DNA from: JALORV01 sp963766365
GTDB lineage: Bacteria; Pseudomonadota; Gammaproteobacteria; Burkholderiales; Burkholderiaceae_F
DNA length: 64,000 nt
Assembly (NCBI GenBank): GCA_963766365.1
Contig: CAVXZK010000006.1
Span: 186,001-250,000, forward strand
Direction of reading: 5' to 3'
Positions 25,172-34,088 of the stretch are shown here, one piece after another. The notes beneath the pieces were generated by a model. That model saw only the letters and a list, made by a program, of their open reading frames with translations. It did no database searches and was not told the DNA's origin. The number at the start of each line of letters is the position of its first letter. The first letter of the stretch is position 1. The translations under genes were made by a program, and so were the position numbers.

Positions 25172-26320
25172 ATGAACCGACACCTCGCACTGATGCTCGC
25201 GCTGACCGTCGCTGCAATGGCTGGCGAAGCCCTCGCGCAACGGCCCCCGGCGCCCGACGAGAGCGTGCTGCAGATACCGCAGACCGCCCCAGGAACCAGC
25301 TGGTCGTTCATCGGCTACGGCATCACGACGCCGGGCGACCCGCAGTGGTTCGTCACGAACAGCACGCCGCGCGGCGGCACGATGGGCCAGAGCATCTCGA
25401 CCACCCCGCCCCACAGCGCCGTCCTGGTGATCGCCAGCGAACTGCTCGACCGGCCGATCGACTCCGACAACGAATTGCTGACCATCGCCAGGGCGAGGCA
25501 TGCGCGCCTGGCCGAACGCTGGACGCTCAGCAAACATGAGGAAGCACTGGCTCGGCACGCCGGGACGCGGTGCGCTCGCCACGAGATGGCGGGACGCGAG
25601 GCGGAAGACAAGTCACCGCGGAAGGACGCCGCGCGCGCCAATGCCGAACGCAGCTTCCTCCATGTCACCGGGCTGTCCTGCGTGCATCCAACCGATGCGC
25701 GACTGCTGGTGGAAATCGGCGTGTCGGAGCGCAGCCCCCGCGACGGCATGAGCGCGGCCGTCCGCCGTGATGCCGAGCAGGCGATGACGAGCCTTGCATT
25801 CCAGCGCTATTCGGAGCAGGCACTGCAAAAATCGGCAGAACTGGCGCGCGCCGGCAACGTGCAGGGCGCCGAGACGATGCTGAAACCCTATGTCGACGCC
25901 GGGGCAGCCTGGGCGCGCTACTTTCTCGCGCAGATCGTCGAACGCGCGGTTCCTGCGCCCAAGGACGCCGGCGTCCGCCTCAAGGCGTTGCTCGAACCCG
26001 CCGCCGAGCGCGGCCTGGCCGACGCCCAATGGATGCTTGGCACGATGTATCTGCGCGGTGCGCCCGGCCTCAGCAAGGATCCGTCGCTGGCCGAGGCACT
26101 GCTGCGCCGCGCGGCGGAGCGCGGCAATCCCGGGGCCGCGTTCCAGCTGGGCGTGGCCTTGCTGTCGGGGACCGACGGGATTACGCGTGACGAGCGCGAC
26201 GGGCTCGTCTGGGTCACGCGAGCGGCCGCACGTGGGCAGAAAGAGGCGCAGGAGCTGCTGAAGAGCGCGCGTGACAGCCTGCCGGCCGGCTCCGGCCTGA
26301 AACCGCCGCCTCCACGCTGA
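25172..26320 (+). CDS. Exported Sel1-like repeat protein, 382 aa
   Basis: The N-terminus is a cleavable signal peptide (MNRHLALMLALTVAAMAGEALAQ). Residues about 20-185 form an uncharacterised domain with two Cys (GTRCARHE, GLSCVHP). The C-terminal half contains helix-turn-helix repeats of the Sel1 kind, such as AAERGLADAQWMLGTMYL and AAERGNPGAAFQLGVALL. Sel1 repeats bind peptides or scaffold periplasmic complexes. I put the start at 25172, since the upstream in-frame part has no signal peptide and no conserved look. Function is unknown beyond a probable periplasmic scaffold role. Confidence 0.72.
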   Translation: MNRHLALMLALTVAAMAGEALAQRPPAPDESVLQIPQTAPGTSWSFIGYGITTPGDPQWFVTNSTPRGGTMGQSISTTPPHSAVLVIASELLDRPIDSDNELLTIARARHARLAERWTLSKHEEALARHAGTRCARHEMAGREAEDKSPRKDAARANAERSFLHVTGLSCVHPTDARLLVEIGVSERSPRDGMSAAVRRDAEQAMTSLAFQRYSEQALQKSAELARAGNVQGAETMLKPYVDAGAAWARYFLAQIVERAVPAPKDAGVRLKALLEPAAERGLADAQWMLGTMYLRGAPGLSKDPSLAEALLRRAAERGNPGAAFQLGVALLSGTDGITRDERDGLVWVTRAAARGQKEAQELLKSARDSLPAGSGLKPPPPR

Positions 26321-26442
26321 GGCCCGCAGCGGTTCCGCCCGTCGCCCGGGACCACTGCCCATTCCGCATTCCATGCAGTGCGTCGCACGCCGCCTGCAGG
26401 ACCGGCGCGGCCCAGGCAGGATCCAGACTGGGAGAAAGACCG

Positions 26443-27207
26443 ATGATGAGACTGCTGATCTTGCTGCTTTCATGCTGTGTGGCCGCTGCGGCGCCGGCAC
26501 AGTCCCTGGCACCCCTCACCGGAACCGTGATCGTCGGCTCTGCCGGCAGCCGCATTGACGGCTCCGGCCGCCAGGAGGACCAGGTTCGGTCCCTCGGGCC
26601 ATTTTCTGCAGTGCAGGCCGCCGGGCCGATCGACATCGTCCTCAAGGCGGCCGATCGTGAGCGGGTCACCGTGCAGTTCGATGACAACCTGCTCTCCTTC
26701 GTCGAAACGCGGATCGTGGGAGAGGTGGTACCCACGCTCGATATCCGCATTCTTCCAGGCGCTGGATTCAAGAGTTCGCGTCCGCCGAAGGTCATCGTCG
26801 AGTTTCTTTCGATCGAGGCGCTGGCATTGCGCGGATCCGGCGACCTTGTGGCGGACACGGTGAAAGGCAAGGTGCTGGCAGTCTCGATCGCGGCCAGCGG
26901 CGACGTGAAGATCAACAGGCTGGATGTGGATGTCCTTGGCGTGTCGATTGCGGGCAGCGGCGATTTCGCTGCGACGGGCCGGGCGGCCGAACAGGGGCTC
27001 AGCATCGCCGGCTCGGGCGACATCAATGCGGCGGATCTGGTCGGACAGACTGTCAAGGTGCGCATCGCGGGCAGCGGCGACGTGCGCGTGCATGCGGAGC
27101 AGATGCTGGACGTGTCGGTCGCCGGCTCTGGCGATGTGATCTATCGCGGCGCCCCGGTAGTGCGCAAGAGCATTGCGGGCTCCGGCGACGTGCGCCGGGC
27201 CAAGTAG
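26443..27207 (+). CDS. DUF2807-family exported protein with SGSGD repeats
   Basis: A 254-residue secreted or periplasmic protein with a signal peptide (MMRLLILLLSCCVAAAAPAQ). The mature part is the DUF2807 beta-solenoid, also called the head-GIN or putative autotransporter-adhesin domain. It starts with a strand set near VRSLGPFSAVQAAGPIDIVL, and the second half shows seven repeats of roughly 20 residues with an A/G-SGD turn (GSGDLVA, ASGDVKI, GSGDFAA and so on). The domain is thought to bind surfaces or ligands but its role is not established. GGGAGAAAG upstream of the ATG fixes the start. It is followed after 40 bases by the broken DUF2891 gene. Confidence 0.82.
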   Translation: MMRLLILLLSCCVAAAAPAQSLAPLTGTVIVGSAGSRIDGSGRQEDQVRSLGPFSAVQAAGPIDIVLKAADRERVTVQFDDNLLSFVETRIVGEVVPTLDIRILPGAGFKSSRPPKVIVEFLSIEALALRGSGDLVADTVKGKVLAVSIAASGDVKINRLDVDVLGVSIAGSGDFAATGRAAEQGLSIAGSGDINAADLVGQTVKVRIAGSGDVRVHAEQMLDVSVAGSGDVIYRGAPVVRKSIAGSGDVRRAK

Positions 27208-27247
27208 TCGCGGGCGGTACGCTTGCAGCCGTACCGCCCTGCCTCCC

Positions 27248-28263
27248 ATGCTTACGACAACGCTGGCCAGTGCGTTCGCGCGCACCGCACTGGCCAACGC
27301 GGCCACCGAGTACCCGTACAAGCTGGACCAGGTCCTTGGCTCGACCGACGACCTGGCGTCACCGCGCACGCTGCACCCGGCGTTCTGGAGCAGCTACGAC
27401 TGGCATTCCTGCGTGCACATGCACTGGACCCTCGTACGCCTGCTGCGGCGGCTTCCCGGATCACCCGCTGTCGGAGCCGACGCGGACGCACCTCGGCTCG
27501 AGGCTGACGGCTGCGGCCGTGGCGCAGGAGATCGCGACCCTGCGCGGACCGCGGCGGCAGACCTTCGAGCGGCCTTACGGCTGGGGCTGGCTGCTGAAGT
27601 TGGCCGCCGAGCTTGAACTGCTGGCTCGCGACCAACCGGAGGCTTCGCCCTGGCGCGACGCGCTGCGACCACTGGCCGCCGAGTTCGCGGAACGCTTCCT
27701 CGCGTATCTGCCGAAGGCCGACTTCCCGACCCGCGCCGGAACCCACTCCAACAGCGCGTTTGCGTTGCGGCTGGCGCTCGACTGGTGCGACGCCGTACAG
27801 CACCGGGCACTGCGGCGGGCGATCGGCGAACGGGCGAACCGCTGGTTCGGTCACGACCGCCGCTACCCGGCGAGCTACGAGCCGGGCGGCGAGGACTTCC
27901 TGGCCGCCGGCCTGGTCGAGGCCGTCGTGATGCTCGAACGTCGTCGACGGCTGTTCGTTCGCGGACTGGTGGGATCAGTTCCAACCCGCCGAGGACGCGT
28001 TGGTCCGCTGGTTGACCCCGGTCACGGTCAGCGACCCGGCGGATGCCCGCATCGTTCATCTGCACGGCCTCAATCTGTCGCGGGCCTGGTGCTGGGCGCG
28101 GCTGCATCGCGAGCTGCCGTCCGCGCTGCAGAAGCCCGCGAGGGCAGCGATCACCGCGCACCTAGCGACGTCGCTGCCGGCCGCGACGAGCGGGGACTAC
28201 GTCGGTACGCACTGGCTGGCATCGTTCGCACTGCTCGCGCTCGACGATTCCTTGACCGGTTGA
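27248..28263 (+). pseudogene. DUF2891 gene disrupted by two frameshifts
   Basis: Read in three successive frames, this region encodes most of a DUF2891 protein of about 335 residues. Frame 1 (27248 to about 27450) gives the LHPAFWSSYDWHSCVHMHW segment. Frame 2 (about 27450 to 27940) gives FERPYGWGWLLKLAAELELL and the AYLPKADFPTRAGTHSNSAF part. Frame 3 (about 27940 to 28263) gives HLHGLNLSRAWCWARL and GDYVGTHWLASFALLAL. Each junction needs one extra base, in CGGCGG (about 27443-27456) and CGTCGTCG (about 27934-27946). Either the gene is recently broken or the sequence has two one-base errors. The conserved His/Trp/Asp residues are otherwise intact. The native function of DUF2891 is unknown. 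Confidence 0.75.
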
Positions 28264-28369
28264 CCTGACGCCACATTGGCGGGGCCGTTGGGGAGCAATA
28301 TCATGCGGCGGCCCGCGGCGGAGACAGACGATCTGGCCGATGACGGGCCTGCCTTTCAGGAGCTGAACG

Positions 28370-28726
28370 ATGAAGATGTCACTGCTCGCCGGTTCCCTGC
28401 TGCTGCTGGTGTCGTGCGCGTCATACGACGAGCCTTACAGCCTGCTGGGCGCGACGAGAACCTCGCGCACCAGCGACACGATCGACATCGGCATCGAGCG
28501 CGTCGACGGGGTGTCGCCGATGAGCGAACCGATCAGGCTCAAGCCCGGCAAGCACGAAGTCACGGTCAGCATGGCGGGCAGCAATGCCGTCAGCGTCGTG
28601 ACGCTCGACCTGGCGCCCTGCGTGCGCTACTGGATCGTCGGCGGTCGTCAGGATGCGATCGGCAAGTTCACCGTGAAGGTGGACCGCACCGATCCGATCC
28701 CCGGCTGCAAGGCTCAAGGCAAGTAG
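28370..28726 (+). CDS. Small lipoprotein, paralog of the one in the dpp operon
   Basis: 118 residues with a lipoprotein signal (MKMSLLAGSLLLLVSC, lipobox LVSC). The mature domain is a single small beta fold, with conserved LKPGKHEVTVSM, TLDLAPCVRYWIVGG and PIPGC. Two Cys (in LAPC and IPGC) are placed to form a disulfide. The same pattern (PGKH..., D-PC-RY-I, PISGC) occurs in the lipoprotein at 33675-34064, so they are paralogs. GGAG precedes the ATG at a good distance. No function is known; a periplasmic binding or chaperone-like role is conceivable. Confidence 0.75.
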   Translation: MKMSLLAGSLLLLVSCASYDEPYSLLGATRTSRTSDTIDIGIERVDGVSPMSEPIRLKPGKHEVTVSMAGSNAVSVVTLDLAPCVRYWIVGGRQDAIGKFTVKVDRTDPIPGCKAQGK

Positions 28727-28839
28727 CGGGTACCCGCGATTGTGGACGTCCAGCGCAATCGCGGACAGCGTTCCTGCGGTTGATCAGGCGTCAATTCGCT
28801 GAGCAGGCCACCCGTGTGTGATGCGGTGGGAGTCATTGC

Positions 28840-30405
28840 ATGCACACCATTGAATCAGGCAGCTGGGACGTCATCGTCATCGGGTCCGGCATTGGCGGCC
28901 TCACGGCCGCGGCCGCGCTCGCGAAGGAAGGCAAGCGCGTGCTGGTGCTCGAGCGGCATACGCAGCTGGGCGGATTGACGCAGGCGTTCGAGCGCAACGG
29001 CTATCGCTTCAACGTCGGCGTGCACTACATCGGCGGTGCCGGGGAGGCCGACGGCCGCTCCGGCCCGGCAAAAAAGGTCTTCGACGTGTTGACGCCGCAC
29101 GGCATTCCGATGGCGTCGATGGGGCCGGTGTACGACCGCGTGCACTTTCCCGGCATGACGATCGACTTCGAACACCCGGTCGAGCGGCTCGTGCAGGCGC
29201 TGAAGGCCCGGTTCGCGGGCGAGACGGCCGGCATCGACCGCTATTTCGACAGCATGCAGGCGGCGCGCAAGGCGCTGGAAGCTGTGTTCGCTGCGCATTC
29301 GATGCCGCAGCTCGTGTCGCGTGGCTTGATGTGGTGGAAGGACGAAGAGATCCAGCGCTGGGTCGGGCGGACGCTGATGGAGGTCATCCGCGAGTGCGTG
29401 GCCGATCCGAAGCTGCAGGCGGTCCTCGCCGCGCAGTGGGGCGATCACGGCGGTCGGCCCAGCCAGGCTAGCTTCGCATTGCATGCGGCCGTCATGTCGA
29501 GCTACTTCGACGGCGCCTGGTATCCGGTGGGCGGCTCGGCCGTGTTCGCCGAGGCCTTCGCCCAGGCGGTGCGGGCCGGCGGCGGTGACCTGCGCACCGG
29601 CGAGACGGTGGCAGCGATCCGCGTGCACGACAGCCGCGTGCAGGGCGTCACGCTCGAGAGCGGCGTATCGATCGATGCACCCTGCGTGATCTCGGATGCC
29701 GGCGTACGCAACACGTTGCGGATGCTGCCCTCGGAAGAGGTCGACTACGACTGGGCCCGTGATGTGCTTGAGATCGAACCCTCGGTCGGTTACGTCGGCA
29801 TGTATCTCGGCCTGGAAGGCGACATTGCCGCCAATGGTGCCTCGACGGCGAACGACTGGATCTACGAAAGCTGGGACGTCGATCAGCTGTGGCGCAACCC
29901 GCTGATCGAGCCCGATGCGCCGATGATGTTCGTATCGTTCCCGTCGCTGAAGGACCCGCACCACGATCCCGGACCGCAGCAGCGCCACACCTGCGAGATC
30001 GTCACCTTTGTCGACCCGGATGCCTTCACGCCGTGGGAACACGAGGGCATGAAGCGCGGCGACGCGCGCGACCCCGGCTACCTGGAGCTGAAGGAGCGGA
30101 TCGAGCAGAACCTGTTGTCCCAGTTCGCTCGCCACTTCCCGCGGCTGGCGCCGATGGTGCGGTTCGTCACTTCGTCCACGCCGATCTCGGTGGCAACCTA
30201 CACCGGCGCCGAGCACGGAGCGATGTACGGACTGGCGACGACGCCCGAACGATTTCTCAGCGACGCACTGCGGCCGCGCACGCCGATCGGGGGCCTGGTC
30301 CTCGCCGGGCAGGACGCCTGCTGTCCCGGCGTCACCGGTGCACTGACAGGCGGCCTGATGGCGGCGATCTCGGTCGAGCCGCGCCTGCTCGCACTGCTGC
30401 GCTGA
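28840..30405 (+). CDS. FAD-dependent oxidoreductase, phytoene desaturase/CrtISO-like
   Basis: A 521-residue flavoprotein. The dinucleotide fold is IVIGSGIGGLTAAAAL at residues 12-27, followed by ERHTQLGGLTQAFERNGYRF, a typical phytoene-desaturase/retinol-saturase start. ISDAGVRNTLRM and, near the end, LAGQDACCPGVTGALTGGL complete the FAD-binding architecture. Relatives desaturate or isomerise carotenoids or retinol. No carotenoid genes lie nearby, so the substrate may be another polyunsaturated lipid. It precedes the PPK2 gene by 22 bases on the same strand. The substrate assignment is uncertain, but the family is clear. Confidence 0.85.
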   Translation: MHTIESGSWDVIVIGSGIGGLTAAAALAKEGKRVLVLERHTQLGGLTQAFERNGYRFNVGVHYIGGAGEADGRSGPAKKVFDVLTPHGIPMASMGPVYDRVHFPGMTIDFEHPVERLVQALKARFAGETAGIDRYFDSMQAARKALEAVFAAHSMPQLVSRGLMWWKDEEIQRWVGRTLMEVIRECVADPKLQAVLAAQWGDHGGRPSQASFALHAAVMSSYFDGAWYPVGGSAVFAEAFAQAVRAGGGDLRTGETVAAIRVHDSRVQGVTLESGVSIDAPCVISDAGVRNTLRMLPSEEVDYDWARDVLEIEPSVGYVGMYLGLEGDIAANGASTANDWIYESWDVDQLWRNPLIEPDAPMMFVSFPSLKDPHHDPGPQQRHTCEIVTFVDPDAFTPWEHEGMKRGDARDPGYLELKERIEQNLLSQFARHFPRLAPMVRFVTSSTPISVATYTGAEHGAMYGLATTPERFLSDALRPRTPIGGLVLAGQDACCPGVTGALTGGLMAAISVEPRLLALLR

Positions 30406-30427
30406 TCCGGTTCGATTCGGAGTCCCG

Positions 30428-31591
30428 ATGGCACGTCCTCCTCCAGTCTCGACACGCAGCCGCCGTGCGGCGCCAAAGCGCCCGAGCGGCACGCGACCGC
30501 GCAAGGCCGTGGCCGGCGACACGGCGCCGACGTTGACCACGCGCGGCATCGAGCAGTTCGCGGTGGGTGAGGCGATCGACTCCGCGCAGGAAGCGAAGCT
30601 CGCGGCCGTGCGCGATGTCCTCGAACACATTCCGGCGGGCGATCGAGGCGAGATGCTGGCGTCGCTGGAAGCGATACTGGCCGGAGCCTCGCCCGACGAC
30701 GCAACGACGCTGCGCGAGGCGCTGCTGGCGCAGCGCGCGGTATCGGCCGGCGTCGTCATGACCCCGGATGACGAGCTTTCAAGCGACTGGCGCGTTGGCG
30801 GCTACCCGTACAAGAACCTGCTGTCGCGCAAGAACTATGAAAGGCAGAAGTACCGGCTGCAGGTGGAGCTTCTGAAGCTGCAGGCCTGGGTCAAGGAGAC
30901 GGGCCAGAAGGTCGTGATTCTGTTCGAAGGTCGCGATGCCGCGGGCAAGGGCGGCACGATCCGCCGCTTCATGGAACACCTGAATCCGCGTGGCGCACGC
31001 GTCGTCGCGCTCGAAAAGCCTACCGAAACGGAACGCGGCCAGTGGTACTTCCAGCGGTACGTGCAGCATCTGCCGACCGCCGGGGAGATCGTGCTGTTCG
31101 ACCGTTCCTGGTACAACCGCGCCGGCGTCGAGCAGGTCATGGGGTTCTGCAAGCCCCACGAGTACGACGAATTCATGCGCCAAACTCCGGTGTTCGAGCG
31201 CAATCTCGTCGCCAGCGGCACGCACCTGATCAAGTTCTGGTTCTCCGTCAGCCGCGCCGAGCAACGTCGCCGTTTCAAGGAACGTGAAACGCATCCGCTG
31301 AAGCAGTGGAAGCTGTCACCGGTCGACATGGCGTCGCTCGGCAAGTGGGACGACTACACCAAGGCGAAGGAAGCGATGTTCTTCCATACCGATACCGCAG
31401 AGGCGCCGTGGACGGTGATCAAGTCCGACTGCAAGAAGCGCGCGCGGCTCAACGCGATGCGTTATGTGCTCTACAAGCTGCCGTACTCGAGCAAGGACAC
31501 GGAACACATCGGCGCGCTCGATCCGCTGCTGGTCGGGCGAGCGCACGTCGTCTACGAACGCGGCGAAAGAGGGGCGGGCCCCCTGCTCTGA
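30428..31591 (+). CDS. ppk2: Polyphosphate kinase 2
   Basis: The 387-residue protein has a basic, low-complexity N-terminal extension (about residues 1-115) followed by the PPK2 P-loop kinase core. Walker A is GRDAAGKGG at residues 168-176. The FDRSWYNRAGVEQVMGFC segment holds the Walker B Asp225 and the nucleotide-binding lid. The end is DPLLVGRAHVVYERG. PPK2 uses polyphosphate to phosphorylate nucleoside di- or monophosphates, making NTPs. This is a one-domain PPK2 of the class that regenerates GTP/ATP from NDPs; the exact nucleotide cannot be read. It follows the FAD enzyme by 22 bases. Confidence 0.93.
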   Translation: MARPPPVSTRSRRAAPKRPSGTRPRKAVAGDTAPTLTTRGIEQFAVGEAIDSAQEAKLAAVRDVLEHIPAGDRGEMLASLEAILAGASPDDATTLREALLAQRAVSAGVVMTPDDELSSDWRVGGYPYKNLLSRKNYERQKYRLQVELLKLQAWVKETGQKVVILFEGRDAAGKGGTIRRFMEHLNPRGARVVALEKPTETERGQWYFQRYVQHLPTAGEIVLFDRSWYNRAGVEQVMGFCKPHEYDEFMRQTPVFERNLVASGTHLIKFWFSVSRAEQRRRFKERETHPLKQWKLSPVDMASLGKWDDYTKAKEAMFFHTDTAEAPWTVIKSDCKKRARLNAMRYVLYKLPYSSKDTEHIGALDPLLVGRAHVVYERGERGAGPLL

Positions 31592-31617
31592 TCACGGCGG
31601 CGCCCCCCGCGCAGCCC

Positions 31618-32670
31618 TCAGATCCTTCCTTCCTCGACGGCGTGGCAGGCGACTTCGGTGTCCCCGCCGGCATGCTGCACCAGACGCAGCACTGGCACCT
31701 CTTCCCTGCAGCGCACATTGGCGTGCGGGCACCGCGGGTGGAAGGTGCAACCGCCCGGCGGGTTGAGCGGGTTCGGCACTTCGCCCGCGACCGGTGTGCG
31801 TGCGCGGCCGGTCATCTCGAGGTCGGGTATGGCGTCGAGCAGCATGCGCGTATACGGGTGGCGCGGCGTCTCGAAGAGCGTGCGGCGCGGCGCCAGTTCA
31901 ACGACCTTGCCGAGGTACATCACGCCGACCCGGTCAGAGATGTGATGCACGACCGCCAGGTTGTGCGAGATGAACAGATACGTCAGCCCGAGTTCACGCT
32001 GCAGATCCTTCATCAGGTTCAGCACCTGCGCCTGCACCGAGACATCGAGCGCCGAGGTCGGCTCGTCGCAGACAAGGAACTCCGGCTTGGTGGCCAGCGC
32101 ACGAGCGATCGACAGGCGCTGCCGTTGCCCACCGGAAAACTGGTGCGGGTACTTGACCCGGTCCGCGGGCGAGAGCTTCACCTGCTGCAACACTTCGTCG
32201 ACGCGCGCCGTGATCTGCTCCCGGTCGCGCATCAGCCCGTGCGCGATCAGCGGCTCGGCGACGATGTCGTGAACGCGCCAGCGCGGGTTCAGGCTGGCAT
32301 ACGGATCCTGGAAGATCATCTGCAGCTTCTGCCGCAGTCCGCGGCCTGCCGCGGTGTTCATCTCGCCAAGATCCCGGCCGAAGAACTCGACCCGACCGCG
32401 CGTGGGCGTGTAGAGCCCGACGAGCAACCGCGCCACCGTCGACTTGCCGCAGCCCGATTCGCCCACCAGTGACAGCGTCTCGCCGCGCCGGATCGTGAAG
32501 CTCACGCCGTCGACCGCGTGCAGGATCTGCCGCCCGCTGCGTTCCAGTACGCGGTTGAGCCACGGCGGAGATACGTCGAAGTACTTCGCGATGCCGTCGG
32601 CCTTGACGATGACCTCGTCGGACCTGGCTGACATGCCGGCCTGCTCGACGGGACGGGGAACGGCAGCCAT
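31618..32670 (-). CDS. dppF: Peptide ABC transporter ATP-binding protein DppF/OppF-type
   Basis: This 350-residue ATPase belongs to the oligopeptide-transporter family. Walker A is GESGCGKST, the signature FSGGQRQR, Walker B LVCDEPTSALD. The C-terminal oligopeptide-specific extension has GGCTFHPRCPHANVRC, whose Cys residues are conserved in DppD/DppF and coordinate a 4Fe-4S cluster in homologs. It forms the ATPase heterodimer with the DppD protein. It starts at ATG 32670, or GTG 32673, immediately after the dppD stop at 32675, so the two are translationally coupled. It is the last gene of the peptide-uptake operon and converges on ppk2. Confidence 0.92.
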   Translation of the reverse strand: MAAVPRPVEQAGMSARSDEVIVKADGIAKYFDVSPPWLNRVLERSGRQILHAVDGVSFTIRRGETLSLVGESGCGKSTVARLLVGLYTPTRGRVEFFGRDLGEMNTAAGRGLRQKLQMIFQDPYASLNPRWRVHDIVAEPLIAHGLMRDREQITARVDEVLQQVKLSPADRVKYPHQFSGGQRQRLSIARALATKPEFLVCDEPTSALDVSVQAQVLNLMKDLQRELGLTYLFISHNLAVVHHISDRVGVMYLGKVVELAPRRTLFETPRHPYTRMLLDAIPDLEMTGRARTPVAGEVPNPLNPPGGCTFHPRCPHANVRCREEVPVLRLVQHAGGDTEVACHAVEEGRI

Positions 32671-32674
32671 CACG

Positions 32675-33667
32675 TCACGCGGCGCGCCGCCGCGTGCTGG
32701 AATCGTGCAGCCAGCACGCGGCCATCGATGCGCCGGCCGGCATCAGATCGGGGCGCTCAAGCGAGCAGCGGTCGAAGGCCCGGGTGCAGCGCGGATGGAA
32801 GGCGCAGCCGGTGGGTATCGCCGTCAGCCGCGGCATCGCGCCGTCGATCTGCGCCAGGCGTTCCTTGTCGGCGACCATGCTGGGAATCGAGCCCATCAGG
32901 CCCATCGTGTACGGATGCTGCGGTCGATGGATGACATCGGCGACCGGACCGACCTCGGCGATGCGGCCGGCGTACATGACCGCCACGCGATCCGCGGTTT
33001 CCGCAATCACGCCCATGTCATGCGTGACCAGCATGACGGCCGTGCCGTGATCGCGGCACAGTTGCTTCAACAGCGAGATGATCTGTGCCTGGATCGACAC
33101 GTCGAGCGCTGTCGTCGGCTCGTCGGCGATCACCAGCTTCGGCTGCGCGGCCAGCGCCAGTGCGATGACCACCCGCTGTCGCATGCCGCCCGAAAACTGA
33201 TGCGGATAGTGATCGATGCGCCGTTCTGCGGCCGGGATGCCGGTCGATTGCAGCAACTCGACCGCGCGCTCGCGCGCCTTCGAGCCCGACATGTTGAGGT
33301 GCGTCGTGATCGTCTCGACGATCTGCTGGCCGACGGTATACAGCGGATTGAGCGACGTCAGCGGATCCTGGAAGATCGCGCCGATCTCGCGGCCGCGGAT
33401 CTTCCGCATGTCGTCATAGGGCAGGTTGTCGATGCGCAGCCCGGCGAGCTTGATCTCGCCGGCCGCAATGCGCCCCGGCGGTTCGAGCAGGCCGATGATC
33501 GCCGCTCCGGTCAGTGACTTGCCCGCGCCGGACTCCCCAACCACGCCCAGCACTTCGCCCGGCGCGATCGACAGTGACACATCGTCGACCGCGAGCAGCG
33601 TTCCCCGCCGCGTCGGAAACTCGATGCGCAGGTTGCGGACCTCAAGCAGCGGCGCGGCAAGGTTCAT
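32675..33667 (-). CDS. dppD: Peptide ABC transporter ATP-binding protein DppD/OppD-type
   Basis: A 330-residue ATPase with Walker A GESGAGKS, signature FSGGMRQR and Walker B VIADEPTTALD, plus the family-specific C-terminal GCAFHPRCTRAFDRC. It pairs with the dppF product to drive peptide uptake. Four consecutive genes of this operon sit within 25 bases of each other: dppC, the lipoprotein, dppD and dppF. The lipoprotein stop at 33675 is only 7 bases from the dppD start, so translation is probably coupled. Confidence 0.93.
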   Translation of the reverse strand: MNLAAPLLEVRNLRIEFPTRRGTLLAVDDVSLSIAPGEVLGVVGESGAGKSLTGAAIIGLLEPPGRIAAGEIKLAGLRIDNLPYDDMRKIRGREIGAIFQDPLTSLNPLYTVGQQIVETITTHLNMSGSKARERAVELLQSTGIPAAERRIDHYPHQFSGGMRQRVVIALALAAQPKLVIADEPTTALDVSIQAQIISLLKQLCRDHGTAVMLVTHDMGVIAETADRVAVMYAGRIAEVGPVADVIHRPQHPYTMGLMGSIPSMVADKERLAQIDGAMPRLTAIPTGCAFHPRCTRAFDRCSLERPDLMPAGASMAACWLHDSSTRRRAA

Positions 33668-33674
33668 GCCGGGA

Positions 33675-34064
33675 TCACTTCGCGGCCGCGGTTGCGGCCT
33701 TGGGGCAGCCGGAGATCGGAAGGATCACGTCGACCCTGGGCTCCCAGTCAACGCTGGCGGGCGTGCGGTACGCCGCGATGTAATAGCGCTTGCAAGGCTC
33801 GAAATCGAGGGTCATCTCCTTCACGGCGCCGGCCCAGTTGGCACTGAGGCCCTGCACGCGCAGCACGTGCTTGCCGGGCGTGACCGTCGAGGGATTGGTA
33901 TACGTCGACGCGCCGTCGATGGTGAGGATCCCGGTCGGATGCATGTCCATGTTGACCCGACTGTAGAGATCGCCGGTCACCTCGGACATCGGCGCCTTCC
34001 AGGTGCAGGCGGCCACAAGGGCGGCCGTGGAGACCGCCAGTACGATCGAACCCAGTGTCTTCAT
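33675..34064 (-). CDS. Small lipoprotein within the peptide-uptake operon
   Basis: 129 residues. The signal peptide ends in a lipobox (LVAACTW) and the mature part is one small beta domain with VTPGKHVLRVQG, TLDFEPCKRYYIAAY and LPISGCPKA. A Cys pair is conserved with the paralog at 28370. It sits between dppC (24 bases) and dppD (7 bases), with an excellent ribosome-binding site (AAGGAGG). No dpp operon I know has such a gene there. It could be an accessory binding or assembly factor for the transporter, but this is inference from position. Confidence 0.82.
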   Translation of the reverse strand: MKTLGSIVLAVSTAALVAACTWKAPMSEVTGDLYSRVNMDMHPTGILTIDGASTYTNPSTVTPGKHVLRVQGLSANWAGAVKEMTLDFEPCKRYYIAAYRTPASVDWEPRVDVILPISGCPKAATAAAK

Positions 34065-34088
34065 CTCAACCTCCTTGATGTCAACGGG

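Noticed and set aside
28855..30759. A 634-codon minus-strand frame opposite the FAD enzyme and the start of ppk2
   Set aside because: Shadow of conserved genes; no start signals and no family resemblance.
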